The notes under the pieces were generated by a model. The model saw only the letters and a list, made by a program, of their open reading frames with translations, was not told the origin of the DNA and did no database searches. A program made the position numbers and the translations under genes. A stretch of 34,068 bases of DNA from Candidatus Multivorans thiocomprendens (GTDB lineage: Bacteria > Acidobacteriota > Thermoanaerobaculia > Multivoradales > Multivoraceae), in the NCBI GenBank assembly GCA_027493375.1, contig JAPVWO010000189.1:1-34068 (forward strand). The letters run 5' to 3'. Of the stretch, positions 24,680-34,068 are shown in pieces; position 1 is the stretch's first letter, and each line of letters opens with the position of its first letter.

Positions 24680-25459
24680 CTACTCCGCCGGCGAGATCCG
24701 CAGGTTGCGGAAGTGGGCCACGGTCGAACCTTCCATCCACAGCGCGACCTTGCCCCGGCCGTCCGCTCCGGACTTCAGATCGTTGACGATCAGCGTCGGC
24801 TGGGCGGCGCCGTTCACGTACAGCCTGGCCTTCTCGCCCGTCACCTCGATCTTCACGGCGATCCACTCGGCCGGACCGATGTCAACGTAGGTCTCGTACT
24901 GGGCCGGCGTCTCCTCCCGCAACCGGAACCAGGTCCAGTGCGGGTGGGAGATGTACTGCGCGCTGTGGTTCCGGCGGAGCTGGTCCTCCGCCCGGCCGTT
25001 GGTCGGTCGCAGATAGAAGCAGTCGTAGGTCTCGTCGTCCTCCTGCACCCGGAAAGCGACGCCGACGAAGCCGCGCGCGCCACCCTGGGCGCCCGGCGCC
25101 GGCTGGCCGGCGAGTTCGACTTCGATCGTTCCGTCTCCGAACTCCACGTCCTCGACGATGGCGAGGAAGTCCCTCCGCGACTCCTCGAAAGCGGCCGGGC
25201 CCGGTCTTTCGCCGCGAGCGCGCAGTTCCGCGACCACCTCCCGGCGCTCCGCGGCGACCGCGCCGAGCACCTCCGGATCGCCGGCTACCCGCAGCGCGGC
25301 GCGGCCGTCGAGAGCTTCGCCGCGAACCTGGACGTTGAGGAGCCGGAAGTCCTCCGCCGAAGGAACTTCCCGGTGCAATCCCGCCTCCTGGCCCACAACC
25401 GGAAGGGCGGCCGGAATCAAGAGGAGAACAAGCGTCAATCCGAGACGACAAGCAGGCAT
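24680..25459 (-). CDS. Secreted LamG/concanavalin-like domain protein
   Basis: This 259-residue protein begins with a signal peptide (LGLTLVLLLIPAALPVVG, cleavage around 23-24), so it should be exported. The mature part begins with a disc-like segment (35-60), then a beta-rich region (about 95-259) with GTIEVELAG, GFVGVAFRVQEDDETYDCFYLRPTNG and WIAVKIEVTGEKARLYVNG. This resembles LamG/3-keto-disaccharide hydrolase-like (DUF1080) carbohydrate-binding folds. I see no catalytic residues, so it may be a binding protein. The start at 25459 is supported by GGAGGAA seven bases upstream. A TGCTAGGGT box lies 22 bases before the ATG and overlaps the end of the preceding glycosyltransferase gene. Confidence 0.8.
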   Translation of the reverse strand: MPACRLGLTLVLLLIPAALPVVGQEAGLHREVPSAEDFRLLNVQVRGEALDGRAALRVAGDPEVLGAVAAERREVVAELRARGERPGPAAFEESRRDFLAIVEDVEFGDGTIEVELAGQPAPGAQGGARGFVGVAFRVQEDDETYDCFYLRPTNGRAEDQLRRNHSAQYISHPHWTWFRLREETPAQYETYVDIGPAEWIAVKIEVTGEKARLYVNGAAQPTLIVNDLKSGADGRGKVALWMEGSTVAHFRNLRISPAE

Positions 25460-25481
25460 CGGCAGTTCCTCCGCGAGCCTC

Positions 25482-25490
25482 ACCCTAGCA
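25482..25490 (-). promoter_or_regulatory. Extended -10 promoter element of the LamG-like gene
   Basis: The minus strand reads TGCTAGGGT, with the TAG stop codon of the upstream glycosyltransferase gene lying inside it (25487-25485). It is identical to the elements before larC and the threonine synthase-like gene. It would give a leader of about 16 bases that contains a good Shine-Dalgarno. Confidence 0.5.
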
Positions 25491-26588
25491 CCCGCCCGCG
25501 ATCTCGGCGTAGATGCCGACCACCTCCTCGGCGGCCCGCCGCCAGGAGAACGTGGCCGCGCGTTCCAGGCCGGCCCGCCGGTAGTGATCCCGCCGCGCGG
25601 GCTCCCGCAGCAGGGTGTCGAGACCGCGGCGGATCGCCGCCACGTCGAACGGATCGACGCACAGGGCGGCATCTCCAGCCACCTCGGCCAGTGACGACCG
25701 GTTCGAGGTCAGGACCGGCGTGCCGCAGGCCATCGCCTCGACCACCGGCAGCCCGAAACCCTCGACCAGCGATGGATAGGCCACCACCGAGGCGACGTTG
25801 TAGAGAGCGATCAGGTCCTCCTCCGACACGGCGCCGAGCCGGCGCACGAAACCCGGCCAGTCGCCCGCGAACACGGCCTCGCGCTTCCAGCCGCCGCCGC
25901 CGACCAACGCCAGCGGGGCTCGGGTCCGCAAGTCCGGACCGAGACCGCCGTACGCCTCGATCAGCCGGGCGATGTTCTTGCGCGGTTCAAGCGTTCCCAC
26001 CGAGAGAACGAACGGTCCGTCGAGACCGAAACGCTCCGCGAGCCGCGCCTTCGCCACCTCGAGGTCGGGGCCATCGAACGCCGCGAAGGCGGCCGAGGCC
26101 GCCTCGTAGACCACCCGCAGCCGGTCGTCCGGCAACACGAACCACTTCCGCACCTCCTCGGCCGTGGCCTCCGACACGGCAATCACCGTGGCCCCCTGCG
26201 ACACCGCCCGCAGCGTCGCCAGCAGGCACTGGTTGCGGTTCGCGGGCACGTGAAACCGCGGGTGAGTGAGAAAGGTCAGATCGTGGATCGTGAACACGAC
26301 CGGACCGTCGAAGCAGGCGGGGTCGGCGAAAGTCGGTATGTGGAACAGATCGAGATCCCGGCGCCGCGGCCAGCGGCCCGGTCCGCGCCGGACGTTCCCC
26401 GGCAGTCCCTCCAGAAGCCGCTTCCAGTCGCCAGCGTCGACCTCCGCATCGAGCGTATACAGAACGAGGTCCGGTATGCCGTCGCGCTCCGCCGACAGCT
26501 CCGCCAGCGCCTCCAGCAGGCTGGCCGAGTACCTGGCTACGCCGTCCCGCGGGCCGAACAGCTTGCTCACGTCGAAACCGACGCGCAT
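25485..26588 (-). CDS. GT4 family glycosyltransferase
   Basis: This 367-residue GT-B enzyme is of the mannosyltransferase-like group of family 4. VGFDVSKLFGPRDGVARYSASLLEAL (3-28) is the typical N-terminal glycine-loop start, and VFTIHDLTFLTHPRF follows. In the donor half, GTLEPRKN (198-205) and the EX7E motif E276 to E284 (EGFGLPVVE) are intact. It probably builds a cell-surface polysaccharide or glycolipid; the sugar is unknown. GAGG precedes the ATG. It follows the 97-residue unknown protein by seven bases. Confidence 0.9.
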   Translation of the reverse strand: MRVGFDVSKLFGPRDGVARYSASLLEALAELSAERDGIPDLVLYTLDAEVDAGDWKRLLEGLPGNVRRGPGRWPRRRDLDLFHIPTFADPACFDGPVVFTIHDLTFLTHPRFHVPANRNQCLLATLRAVSQGATVIAVSEATAEEVRKWFVLPDDRLRVVYEAASAAFAAFDGPDLEVAKARLAERFGLDGPFVLSVGTLEPRKNIARLIEAYGGLGPDLRTRAPLALVGGGGWKREAVFAGDWPGFVRRLGAVSEEDLIALYNVASVVAYPSLVEGFGLPVVEAMACGTPVLTSNRSSLAEVAGDAALCVDPFDVAAIRRGLDTLLREPARRDHYRRAGLERAATFSWRRAAEEVVGIYAEIAGGC

Positions 26589-26595
26589 GGCGGCC

Positions 26596-26889
26596 TCAGG
26601 CGCCCCGCGCTTCCCGCCTCACCTCGGCGCGAATCCCCCTGGCCGCCGATCGCAGCCTCCTCGCGGCGCCGGCCCTCAGGCGTCCGGCGGCATCGAGTTT
26701 CTCGATCAACGGCAGGATGTCGGCGTGAAGCGGATCCACCCTCACGACCTCCTTCGCCCGCGCCCACACCGCCAGGCGGAAACGGTCGTAAGCACCCGTG
26801 CCGATGACGCGGCGCAGCGCCAACCGCAACGGCCGCGCAGGGCCGGAACGGGCAAGGCGTCCCAAGAAGGCAACGATGACCCGCCCCAT
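26596..26889 (-). CDS. Small basic protein, unknown
   Basis: This 97-residue frame lies tightly between the acyltransferase (31-base gap) and the glycosyltransferase gene (7-base gap). Its product is rich in arginine, with an N-terminal hydrophobic patch (VIVAFLGRLA), a central stretch that looks folded (VWARAKEVVRVDPLHADILPLIEKLDAAGRL) and a helical basic C-terminus. I recognise no family. No good Shine-Dalgarno is visible before the ATG. Position and spacing argue for a real gene; composition leaves some doubt. Confidence 0.5.
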   Translation of the reverse strand: MGRVIVAFLGRLARSGPARPLRLALRRVIGTGAYDRFRLAVWARAKEVVRVDPLHADILPLIEKLDAAGRLRAGAARRLRSAARGIRAEVRREARGA

Positions 26890-26920
26890 GGCACCGGGAG
26901 GCTACAACAATCGGGCCCCG

Positions 26921-28342
26921 TCACACGTCGAGAACCGCCACCAGGCCGATCACCTCGTCGTACAGGAGCGAACGCTGCCGGCGCAGCCGTTTCACCGCAC
27001 CCCTGCGGAATCCGCCGACCCAGAGCGCTCGCAGACCGTGACCGACTTCGGCAATGAACCGGTGGTAGCGGAGGCCCAGCAGGGCGGAGAGCACGCACAA
27101 AGCCAGCATCCCCGCGACACGCACCCACAGGGCCTCGGGCCTCCAGTCGAAGCCGGGCAGAGGCTCGGTCCAGGCCAGGCCTACGGCCAGGCTGGCCGCC
27201 ATCCAGGCCATCGGCAGGATGATCAGTCCCAGGAACATCTTCAGGCCCGCCTGTTCCTTGCGGGTCACGGACAGCTTTCTCGCACCGAGAGCGACGAGCA
27301 GCGCGGCCGGAAGGTTGACGAGGTTGCCGATCAGGACGACCGTCGGCAGCAAGAGGAGCATGAGCAGCGCTTCGACGCAAAGGAGCATCACGCGCCAGAC
27401 CGTGCGCCCGAGCGGAGCGCCGTCCAGGTCCCGATCGCTCAGGCCCAGCAACCGCAGGGCCTCCCCGTAGCGGGTCACCCGAGCAACCAGCCGGTCCACG
27501 ACGCCGGGATCGATCGCACGCTGCTTTCGATAGCCCGCCCAAACCCGCGCGAAGCCCGCATCGCGCTCCTGCATCGGCGCCCTGCGAAGTCGCGAAACGC
27601 CTTCGCGGGCTGCCTGCTCCGCCCGCACCAGGGACCGCACCTGTTCCATTGCCCGGTGAAGCTCCCAGCTCTCGGTCGGATGGGTGACCTCGATGAGGTG
27701 CTCCTGGATCAGCCCGGTCAGCCGGTCCACGAAGGTCTCGGGACGCGGATTCTCCGGCAGCTCGACCGGCGGATAGAACGCGAGCAGGGCCCGGGAACGG
27801 AAAGCGTGCTTGCGTTCGTAGTGAAGTCCCACCGGCACCAGCAGGGGATCGCCGCCGCCCTCCCGGGCGAGTTGGAACAGCCGCGCCGCACCGGCCCGCA
27901 GCTCGAGCAACTGAGGCTCGTCGTGCGTCGCGCCTTCCGGGAAGATGGCGACGAAGGACTGCCGCGCGGCGCCAGCCAGCGCGCCAAGGCTCCGGTGGTT
28001 CGCCGCCCGCCGCTCCTCGTCGCTCATGCGGGCGCCTGCCTCGCCCCGATCCCGGCGACGGTACAGCGGCACGGCGCCGGCGCCGCGCAACAACCAGCCG
28101 ACGATCGGGAGTCGGAACAGACCGTGGCGGGCGCCGAAGGTCACGGAGCGGGGACAGAAGCCGAGAAGCAGGATGCCGTCGGCCAGACCGTTGGGGTGCC
28201 AGGCAACGAGCAGACCGCCTCCCTCCCGCGGCACGTTCTCGCTGCCGACCACCTCGACGCTGCGAAAGAACAACCTCGCCAGCAGGCGCAGAAACCACCT
28301 GAGGCCTCGCATTCTGAGCCCGCGCTCGACCGCCGCAACCAC
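26921..28342 (-). CDS. PlsC-type lysophospholipid/glycerol-3-phosphate acyltransferase with membrane C-terminus
   Basis: This 473-residue protein has an N-terminal PlsC acyltransferase domain (about 15-245): the catalytic block WHPNGLAD (48-55), an arginine-containing loop (VPLYRRRDRG) and FPEG (134-137). The spacing is HX5D, not the HX4D usual in bacterial PlsC; related HPN-type acyltransferases exist in eukaryotic-like subfamilies. A helical, basic middle (about 245-320) leads to a C-terminal half with three or four membrane helices (about 330-440). Such proteins esterify acyl chains onto glycerol phosphate lipids. The start may be the GTG at 28342 or the ATG at 28312. It is the first gene of the long minus-strand run. 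Confidence 0.83.
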   Translation of the reverse strand: MVAAVERGLRMRGLRWFLRLLARLFFRSVEVVGSENVPREGGGLLVAWHPNGLADGILLLGFCPRSVTFGARHGLFRLPIVGWLLRGAGAVPLYRRRDRGEAGARMSDEERRAANHRSLGALAGAARQSFVAIFPEGATHDEPQLLELRAGAARLFQLAREGGGDPLLVPVGLHYERKHAFRSRALLAFYPPVELPENPRPETFVDRLTGLIQEHLIEVTHPTESWELHRAMEQVRSLVRAEQAAREGVSRLRRAPMQERDAGFARVWAGYRKQRAIDPGVVDRLVARVTRYGEALRLLGLSDRDLDGAPLGRTVWRVMLLCVEALLMLLLLPTVVLIGNLVNLPAALLVALGARKLSVTRKEQAGLKMFLGLIILPMAWMAASLAVGLAWTEPLPGFDWRPEALWVRVAGMLALCVLSALLGLRYHRFIAEVGHGLRALWVGGFRRGAVKRLRRQRSLLYDEVIGLVAVLDV

Positions 28343-28418
28343 CTCCCGACTGCTCTCCGTCCGATCGCCGGCAGTCTACGCCACGGACTGCCCCGGAACC
28401 ATCCGACCGGTCGGTTGC

Positions 28419-28447
28419 TTGACAACCTTCCGCCGCCCCCCTAGCGT
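28419..28447 (+). promoter_or_regulatory. Near-consensus sigma-70 promoter of a small transcription unit
   Basis: TTGACA (28419-28424), a perfect -35, is followed by a 17-base spacer and TAGCGT (28442-28447). A perfect 12-base palindrome CCGACCGGTCGG lies just upstream at 28403-28414 and may be a second protein-binding site. Transcription would start near 28454. Confidence 0.75.
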
Positions 28448-28448
28448 G

Positions 28449-28464
28449 GTTTCATCGATGAAAC
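28449..28464 (+). promoter_or_regulatory. Perfect palindromic operator GTTTCATCGATGAAAC
   Basis: This 16-base perfect palindrome begins two bases after the -10 box and spans the expected transcription start. This is the classic position for a dimeric repressor that blocks open-complex formation. It is AT-rich in GC-rich surroundings. I do not recognise which regulator family binds it, and no regulator gene is in the window. Confidence 0.7.
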
Positions 28465-28477
28465 GGAAGGAGGTTCC

Positions 28478-28567
28478 ATGACACCGCCGGGCCATCTTCA
28501 GCCCCCGGTTGCCCCGACGCTGATCGGCGCGGGAGCCAGACCGGGGGCCGCCGAGTCCAGGGCTTGA
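28478..28567 (+). CDS. Candidate 29-residue small protein or leader peptide
   Basis: An ATG stands five bases after GGAAGGAGG, the best ribosome-binding site in the window, and opens 29 codons ending in TGA at 28565. The product starts MTPPGHLQPPVAPTLIG and is rich in proline, alanine and glycine, with no signal peptide or membrane helix. Codon choice is less GC-biased at third positions than in the neighbours and includes AGA and AGG. Much of the frame (28501-28548) also folds as a nested hairpin, so the transcript may be a regulatory RNA with an incidental or leader frame. It is read from a strong promoter with a palindromic operator and ends well before a hairpin at 28718. Confidence 0.45.
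   Translation: MTPPGHLQPPVAPTLIGAGARPGAAESRA
28501..28548 (+). ncRNA. Nested hairpin in the small transcript
   Basis: GCCCCCGGT (28501-28509) pairs perfectly with ACCGGGGGC (28540-28548). Inside, CCCG (28513-28516) plus CGC (28518-28520) pair with GCG plus CGGG (28527-28533), leaving one bulged A and a six-base loop TGATCG. The result is a two-storey stem of 16 base pairs separated by an internal loop. I know no RNA family with this shape. Confidence 0.45.
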
Positions 28568-28717
28568 GTGGACCCATGACTTCCGGCCGCTCGACCGTCG
28601 ACTGAACCGCCCGAGCCGTCCGAACGGACCGCGCCGGGGCAAGCCAGAACGAGTCGGGGCCCCAAGGGCATAGATCGCCTACCGCGAAGACGCATCCATC
28701 CCGAGCCCGGGACACTC

Positions 28718-28748
28718 TGAGAGCGCAGGTCTTTCGCCTGCGCTCTCA
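28718..28748 (+). terminator. Strong hairpin ending the small transcript
   Basis: TGAGAGCGCAGG (28718-28729) and CCTGCGCTCTCA (28737-28748) form a perfect 12-bp stem around a seven-base loop. Only a short TT follows, not a U-tract, so termination may be weak or need a factor. It closes the transcription unit 54 bases before yifB. Confidence 0.6.
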
Positions 28749-28801
28749 TTGCGTCCGGGTGGTCGAACAGGCATCCGGAGCGGCCTTGCGTCTTAGTCCA
28801 T

Positions 28802-30325
28802 GTGATCGCGTACATGAACTCCGCGACGCCCTGGGGCGTCGATGCGCGAGAGGTCCAGGTCGAAGTCGCGGCCTACTTCGGCCTGCCGGCGATGCAGTTG
28901 ATCGGCTTGCCCGACACCGCGGTGCGGGAGAGCCGCGACCGCGTGCGGGCGGCGATACGGAGCAGCGGCTACGACCTCCAGAGCCGCAACGTCGTCATCA
29001 ACCTGGCGCCCGCGGATCTGCGCAAGGAAGGCAATCAGCTCGACCTGCCGATCGCTCTCGGGCTGCTGACCGCCAATCGCGAACTCTCCGCCGAGTCCCT
29101 CGAGGGCCGGATGGCCTGTGGCGAACTGGGCCTCGACGGCGAGGTGCGCCCCGTTCGAGGCGCCCTGTCCATCACGGAGCTGGCAAGCAGACTCGGCATC
29201 CGCGAGGTCCTTCTGCCGGCGGCGAACAGCCGGCAGGCCGCTTCGATCGCCGGCACGAAGGTGATCCCCGTCGCCCACCTCCGTGAGGCGATCGAACACC
29301 TGACGGGCGACCGCGTGCTCACGCCGGCGACGGCCATGCCGCCGCGGCGGAGCACGGACGGCGCCGAGCCCGACTTCTCGGACGTCCGCGGCCAGGAAAC
29401 GGCCAAGCGGGCCCTGGAGCTCGCCGCGGCCGGCGGCCACAACGTCCTCTTTGTCGGGCCGCCAGGAACCGGCAAGACGATGCTCGCCCGGCGCCTGCCC
29501 GGAATCCTGCCGCCACTCACCGACGCGGAGGCGATCACGGTGACGAAGATCCACTCCATGTCCGGCCTCGGTCACGGCGCCGGTGGACTGGTCTGGACTC
29601 GCCCCTTTCGCAGCCCGCATGCCGGCGTTTCCTCTTCGGGCCTGATCGGCGGCGGCTCTGTTCCCCGACCCGGAGAAATCAGCCTGGCGCACGCCGGAGT
29701 CCTGTTCCTGGACGAACTGCCCGAGTTCCGGCGCGACGCGCTCGAGGCGCTCCGTCAGCCGCTTGAGGACGGCCTCGTCACGGTCGTCCGGGCGAAGGCC
29801 CGGCTCACCTTCCCCGCCCGGTTCACGCTCGTCGCCGCCTGCAACCCCTGCCGCTGCGGCCACCTCGGTGATCCCCGGGCGGAGTGCGTCTGCGCGGCGG
29901 GAGACGTCGACCGCTATCGGCGGCGGCTATCCGGCCCCCTGCTCGACCGGATCGATCTCCACGTCGAGATGCCGGTTCCCAGCCTGGAGGACCTGAAGGG
30001 ACCGGCCTGCGAGAGCTCCGCCGAGATCGCCGAGAGGGTCGCGGCGGCGCGCCGCACCCAGGCCTTCCGCTTCCACGCCGGCCATCCGGCGCCCCTGAAC
30101 AGCGCCATGTCGCGCCGGGATCTGGAGGAGCACTGCCAACCCACCGAAGCGGCCCAGAGCCTGCTCGACGCGGCCTTCGAGCGCCTGGCCATGTCGGCCA
30201 GGGCGCTGGCCCGGGCACTCAAGGTGGCTCGCACGATTGCCGATCTGGACTCTTCCCGGCGGATCGACGTCACCCACGTTGCGGAAGCGATCCAGTACCG
30301 GCCGCTGGACCGCCACAACCAATGA
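28802..30325 (+). CDS. yifB: YifB/ComM-type Mg chelatase-like AAA+ ATPase
   Basis: This 507-residue protein is a YifB/ComM AAA+ helicase-like ATPase; ComM in Vibrio and Acinetobacter speeds branch migration during natural transformation. It has an N-terminal Lon-like domain (about 1-165, with GLPDTAVRESRDRV), Walker A GPPGTGKT (219-226), Walker B LFLDE (301-305), and a cysteine cluster C347, C350, C352, C362, C364 typical of the family. The C-terminus has the helical ATPase lid with the arginine SGPLLDRIDLHVEMP. The start is the GTG at 28802 or the ATG at 28814; no Shine-Dalgarno favours either. It is the first gene after the small transcription unit. Confidence 0.92.
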   Translation: MIAYMNSATPWGVDAREVQVEVAAYFGLPAMQLIGLPDTAVRESRDRVRAAIRSSGYDLQSRNVVINLAPADLRKEGNQLDLPIALGLLTANRELSAESLEGRMACGELGLDGEVRPVRGALSITELASRLGIREVLLPAANSRQAASIAGTKVIPVAHLREAIEHLTGDRVLTPATAMPPRRSTDGAEPDFSDVRGQETAKRALELAAAGGHNVLFVGPPGTGKTMLARRLPGILPPLTDAEAITVTKIHSMSGLGHGAGGLVWTRPFRSPHAGVSSSGLIGGGSVPRPGEISLAHAGVLFLDELPEFRRDALEALRQPLEDGLVTVVRAKARLTFPARFTLVAACNPCRCGHLGDPRAECVCAAGDVDRYRRRLSGPLLDRIDLHVEMPVPSLEDLKGPACESSAEIAERVAAARRTQAFRFHAGHPAPLNSAMSRRDLEEHCQPTEAAQSLLDAAFERLAMSARALARALKVARTIADLDSSRRIDVTHVAEAIQYRPLDRHNQ

Positions 30326-30381
30326 CGTCGACGCGCACGGCGGCCGGGCGGGGCTACCCTCCGCCTCGCCCGGCCGCCGCT

Positions 30382-30410
30382 CTGACGGCTCACGCGTTTG
30401 CTGCTAAAAT
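30382..30410 (+). promoter_or_regulatory. Promoter of the M23 peptidase gene
   Basis: CTGACG (30382-30387), a 17-base spacer, then TAAAAT (30405-30410) preceded by TGC, giving TGCTAAAAT. Transcription would start near 30417, only about eight bases before the ATG at 30425. Confidence 0.75.
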
Positions 30411-30424
30411 CGATCCCGGTCGAT

Positions 30425-31312
30425 ATGCCACCCAGGACTCACACGGTCGTATTCGTGCCTCACTCGATGAGGCGAACGCGGCAGTTCCGGATCAGCAGCC
30501 GCTGGTTGGCCGCCATCGCGGTGGCAGCCGCGCTCGTGCTCGGCGTTACCGGCTGGGTTACCGTCTATCAGGTCCGATCGGCGGTCCAGCTCCGCGACCT
30601 GGAGCGGATCCAGCGCGAGAACGTGGATCTGCGCCGCTCCAACGCCTCCTTCGAGGCGAGCGTCTCCCGCCTGCAGCAGGCGTTGACCGAAGCGGAGGAT
30701 CGCACCCGCGACCTCGCGATCGTCGCCGGACTCGAGCAGATCGTCGGCGGCGAGCCGGAGAGTCGACTGTCGGAAGCCGGCGCCGGGGGCACCTTCACGA
30801 GCCTGAGCACGCCGGACAGTTCCGATCTGTCCCTGCTGGAGACACGGGCGTCGCTGCTCGGAGGTCGGCTCGACGCGGTCGACAGTGCGTTCCAGGAACG
30901 CCAGCTCGTCCTCGACTCGACCCCGATGATCTGGCCGGTGCGCGGCGTCATCAACAGCGGCTTCGGATTCCGGCGCGATCCGATCACCGGCCAGCGGGCC
31001 CACCACTCCGGTCTCGACATCTCCGCGGATCGCGGTTTTCCGGTGCGTGCGACGGCGGACGGGATCGTCGTCCGCGCCGAGCGAATGGGCAACCTGGGCC
31101 GGGCCGTCTACGTCCTCCACCGCTTCGGCTACGAGACGCGGTACGGGCACCTGGCCGAGATCCTCGTCGAGGAGGGCCGGGAAGTCCATCGCGGCGACGT
31201 CCTGGGCCGGGTCGGCAACTCCGGACGGGCGACGGGTTACCACCTGCACTACGAGGTTCGACTCGAAGGCGACCCCCGCAACCCGTTCGAGTACCTGCGG
31301 GACCAGGGCTGA
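30425..31312 (+). CDS. M23 family murein endopeptidase, membrane-anchored
   Basis: This 295-residue protein has a short cytoplasmic N-terminus, one membrane helix (about 27-49), a coiled coil (about 52-100) and a C-terminal LytM domain (about 165-290) facing the periplasm. The zinc site is complete: His194 and Asp198 in HHSGLD, and His273/His275 in HLHYE. Such proteins cut peptidoglycan cross-links or, with a coiled coil, activate amidases in cell division. The start at 30425 matches the conserved VVFVPHS N-terminus; there is no Shine-Dalgarno, in keeping with the very short leader predicted from the promoter at 30382-30410. secA follows after 97 bases. Confidence 0.92.
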   Translation: MPPRTHTVVFVPHSMRRTRQFRISSRWLAAIAVAAALVLGVTGWVTVYQVRSAVQLRDLERIQRENVDLRRSNASFEASVSRLQQALTEAEDRTRDLAIVAGLEQIVGGEPESRLSEAGAGGTFTSLSTPDSSDLSLLETRASLLGGRLDAVDSAFQERQLVLDSTPMIWPVRGVINSGFGFRRDPITGQRAHHSGLDISADRGFPVRATADGIVVRAERMGNLGRAVYVLHRFGYETRYGHLAEILVEEGREVHRGDVLGRVGNSGRATGYHLHYEVRLEGDPRNPFEYLRDQG

Positions 31313-31340
31313 GAGCCCGCTGCGTCACCGACCGCCGCGT

Positions 31341-31346
31341 TAGGAT
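31341..31346 (+). promoter_or_regulatory. Possible -10 box for secA
   Basis: TAGGAT lies 64 bases before the secA ATG. No -35 at the right distance is recognisable, so secA may instead depend on read-through from the M23 gene. Confidence 0.25.
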
Positions 31347-31409
31347 TCCCAGCCTTCTTCCCGGCATTCGGTCGGCGCCACCGTCGCGCGGACCGATGGC
31401 AACGAGCCC

Positions 31410-34068
<2,659 letters not shown>

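Noticed and set aside
28370..28392. Seven-base inverted repeat GGCAGTC/GACTGCC upstream of the small transcription unit
   Set aside because: It is short, with a nine-base loop and no U-tract, and not aligned to either neighbouring promoter. It may be chance.
28573..28602. Nine-codon frame after the 29-codon candidate
   Set aside because: It is very short, has no Shine-Dalgarno and no distinguishing feature.

Overview
The window is a GC-rich bacterial chromosome segment of mostly core genes, packed tightly on both strands. lpxB points to an outer membrane with lipid A. The order lpxB-yicC-gmk-rpoZ-coaBC, the M23 peptidase in front of secA, and a kinase-like protein with a transmembrane helix and a PEGA-like tail suggest Acidobacteriota or a neighbouring phylum. 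That placement is inference from gene content and order, not a measured phylogeny. I recognised no tRNA, rRNA, CRISPR array, phage gene or transposase.

Layout. (1) 143-3389: larC (nickel-pincer cofactor) and radC on the minus strand, separated by a 317-base gap holding a long inverted repeat; then an agmatinase-family gene on the plus strand. (2) 3399-7800, minus: a PLP enzyme of the threonine-synthase type, an AGCS sodium:amino-acid symporter and a DASS sodium:carboxylate symporter, apparently one operon for uptake and metabolism of small substrates. (3) 7938-12982, plus: a membrane-anchored pseudokinase, then a GT2 glycosyltransferase, a GT4 glycosyltransferase and a CPBP protease. (4) 12958-28342, minus: an uninterrupted 15-kb run. 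Read in transcription order it is an acyltransferase, a small unknown protein, a GT4 glycosyltransferase, a secreted LamG-like protein, thyA, folA, queG, then rpsA with its own strong promoter, an HU-type protein, two small membrane proteins, lpxB, yicC, gmk, rpoZ, coaBC, a family-4 uracil-DNA glycosylase and a cysteine-synthase-type enzyme. Many neighbours overlap by ATGA or GTGA, so translation is probably coupled. (5) 28343-28801: a gene-poor gap that holds a complete small transcription unit. (6) 28802-34068, plus: yifB, an M23 peptidase and secA, which runs off the right end.

The most unusual element is at about 28419-28750. It has a near-consensus promoter (TTGACA, 17 bases, TAGCGT), a perfect 16-base palindrome over the expected start point, a strong Shine-Dalgarno, a 29-codon reading frame that also folds as a nested hairpin, and a 12-bp hairpin at the end. 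It looks like a tightly regulated small-protein or structured-RNA gene. Other points: seven genes carry the same extended -10 box TGCTANNNT very close to their start codon, so several mRNAs may have almost no leader; the kinase-like protein lacks nearly every catalytic residue; CoaBC lacks the usual flap cysteine; and the sequence ends in a perfect 63-base palindrome that may be an assembly artefact.
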